Positions 27,681 to 27,856 of a DNA stretch of 27,856 nt are shown in pieces. Below the pieces are notes generated by a model. The model was not told where the DNA came from. It searched no databases and saw nothing but the letters and a program-made list of their open reading frames with translations. The DNA is from Coptodactyla brooksi (taxonomy: Eukaryota; Arthropoda; Insecta; Coleoptera; Scarabaeidae), in NCBI GenBank assembly GCA_033557675.1, contig JAWQRM010000163.1:1-27856 (forward strand), read 5' to 3'. The number at the start of each line of letters is the position of its first letter. Positions within the stretch are counted from its first letter, which is position 1. Made by a program: the position numbers and the translations under genes.

Positions 27681-27856
27681 TATGACGAATGAGTCCAATT
27701 TCTGAAGCAGGATCTTATGATCGATTGTATCGAACGCACGAGAGAAGTCGGTGTATACTACATCCACTTGCCCACGCCGGTCCAACACCTCAGACAGAAA
27801 CTGTGACATTGTTGCAAGATTGGTACATGTAGATCTTCCGGATACAAAACCATGCT
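27681..27856 (-). pseudogene. LINE reverse transcriptase fragment, continues beyond the window
   Basis: On the minus strand, entering from the window edge: HGFVSGRSTCTNLATMSQFL then SEVLDRRGQVDVVYTDFSRA followed by FDTIDHKILLQKL. This is RT motif A (VYTDFSRAFD, with its Asp) plus the preceding GF--GRST-TNL block. Homology ends near 27681, before motifs B and C. It is a different LINE from the neighbouring Jockey copy (TDFSRAFDTIDH against LDVSQAFDRVWH). The frame is open across this fragment, so it may be less decayed; its upstream part lies outside the window. Confidence 0.85.

Noticed and set aside
1..27856. tRNA, rRNA or operon-style organisation
   Set aside because: No tRNA cloverleaf with A/B boxes or rRNA-like sequence was noticed by eye, and composition and element content are eukaryotic. 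A tRNAscan or Rfam run would be needed to exclude small RNAs.

Overview
The window looks like AT-rich, gene-poor intergenic DNA from an insect or other arthropod. I see no intact protein-coding gene, no rRNA or tRNA and no CRISPR array. Nearly everything recognisable is decayed transposable-element sequence from classes typical of arthropods: mariner, Tc1-like, piggyBac, hAT, several non-LTR retrotransposons (LINEs), MITEs, and short repeats with hammerhead-ribozyme-like cores like those reported for Penelope-like retroelements. The insect assignment rests on this mix; the order cannot be fixed from the sequence.

Layout. 1-2.7 kb: AT-rich DNA, then a broken piggyBac transposase on the minus strand. 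3-4.1 kb: two non-coding blocks with higher GC, the first holding a perfect hairpin and a palindromic TAATTA-type site. 4.3-4.9 kb: a degraded LINE reverse-transcriptase end. 5.2-7.7 kb: MITE debris, including a partial copy of a fold-back element and a 961-bp element with long inverted arms. 8.6 kb: a copy of repeat family A. 9.65-10.02 kb: a GC-richer block with five TAATTA/TAATTA-like sites, a candidate enhancer. 11.6-13.7 kb: a LINE tail split by a 1,041-bp palindromic MITE whose interior is two oppositely oriented arrays of 20-bp units, then a 384-bp deleted DNA transposon, then a head-to-head pair of family A repeats. 14.9 kb: a family B copy. 15.66-16.45 kb: a deleted mariner with both ends. 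17-20 kb: another GC-richer block, a family A copy, a long inverted repeat, a tandem duplication, a truncated mariner and a family B copy.

20.39-22.97 kb is a clear nest: a Tc1-like element (DUF4817 plus DDE type) sits in the 5' leader of an internally deleted mariner, and each is bounded by TA. 23.2-23.8 kb is a GC-richer non-coding block. 23.86-26.3 kb is a second nest: a hAT element with 8-bp target duplication lies in a fragment of another DUF4817-type transposase. It is followed by a 5'-truncated Jockey-clade LINE (26.3-27.56 kb) and, on the opposite strand at the window edge, a fragment of a different LINE reverse transcriptase.

No genes work together here: every transposase and reverse transcriptase carries stops, frameshifts or deletions. 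The parts that could still act are cis sequences: terminal inverted repeats, hammerhead-like RNA motifs, the large fold-back arrays and the possible enhancers.
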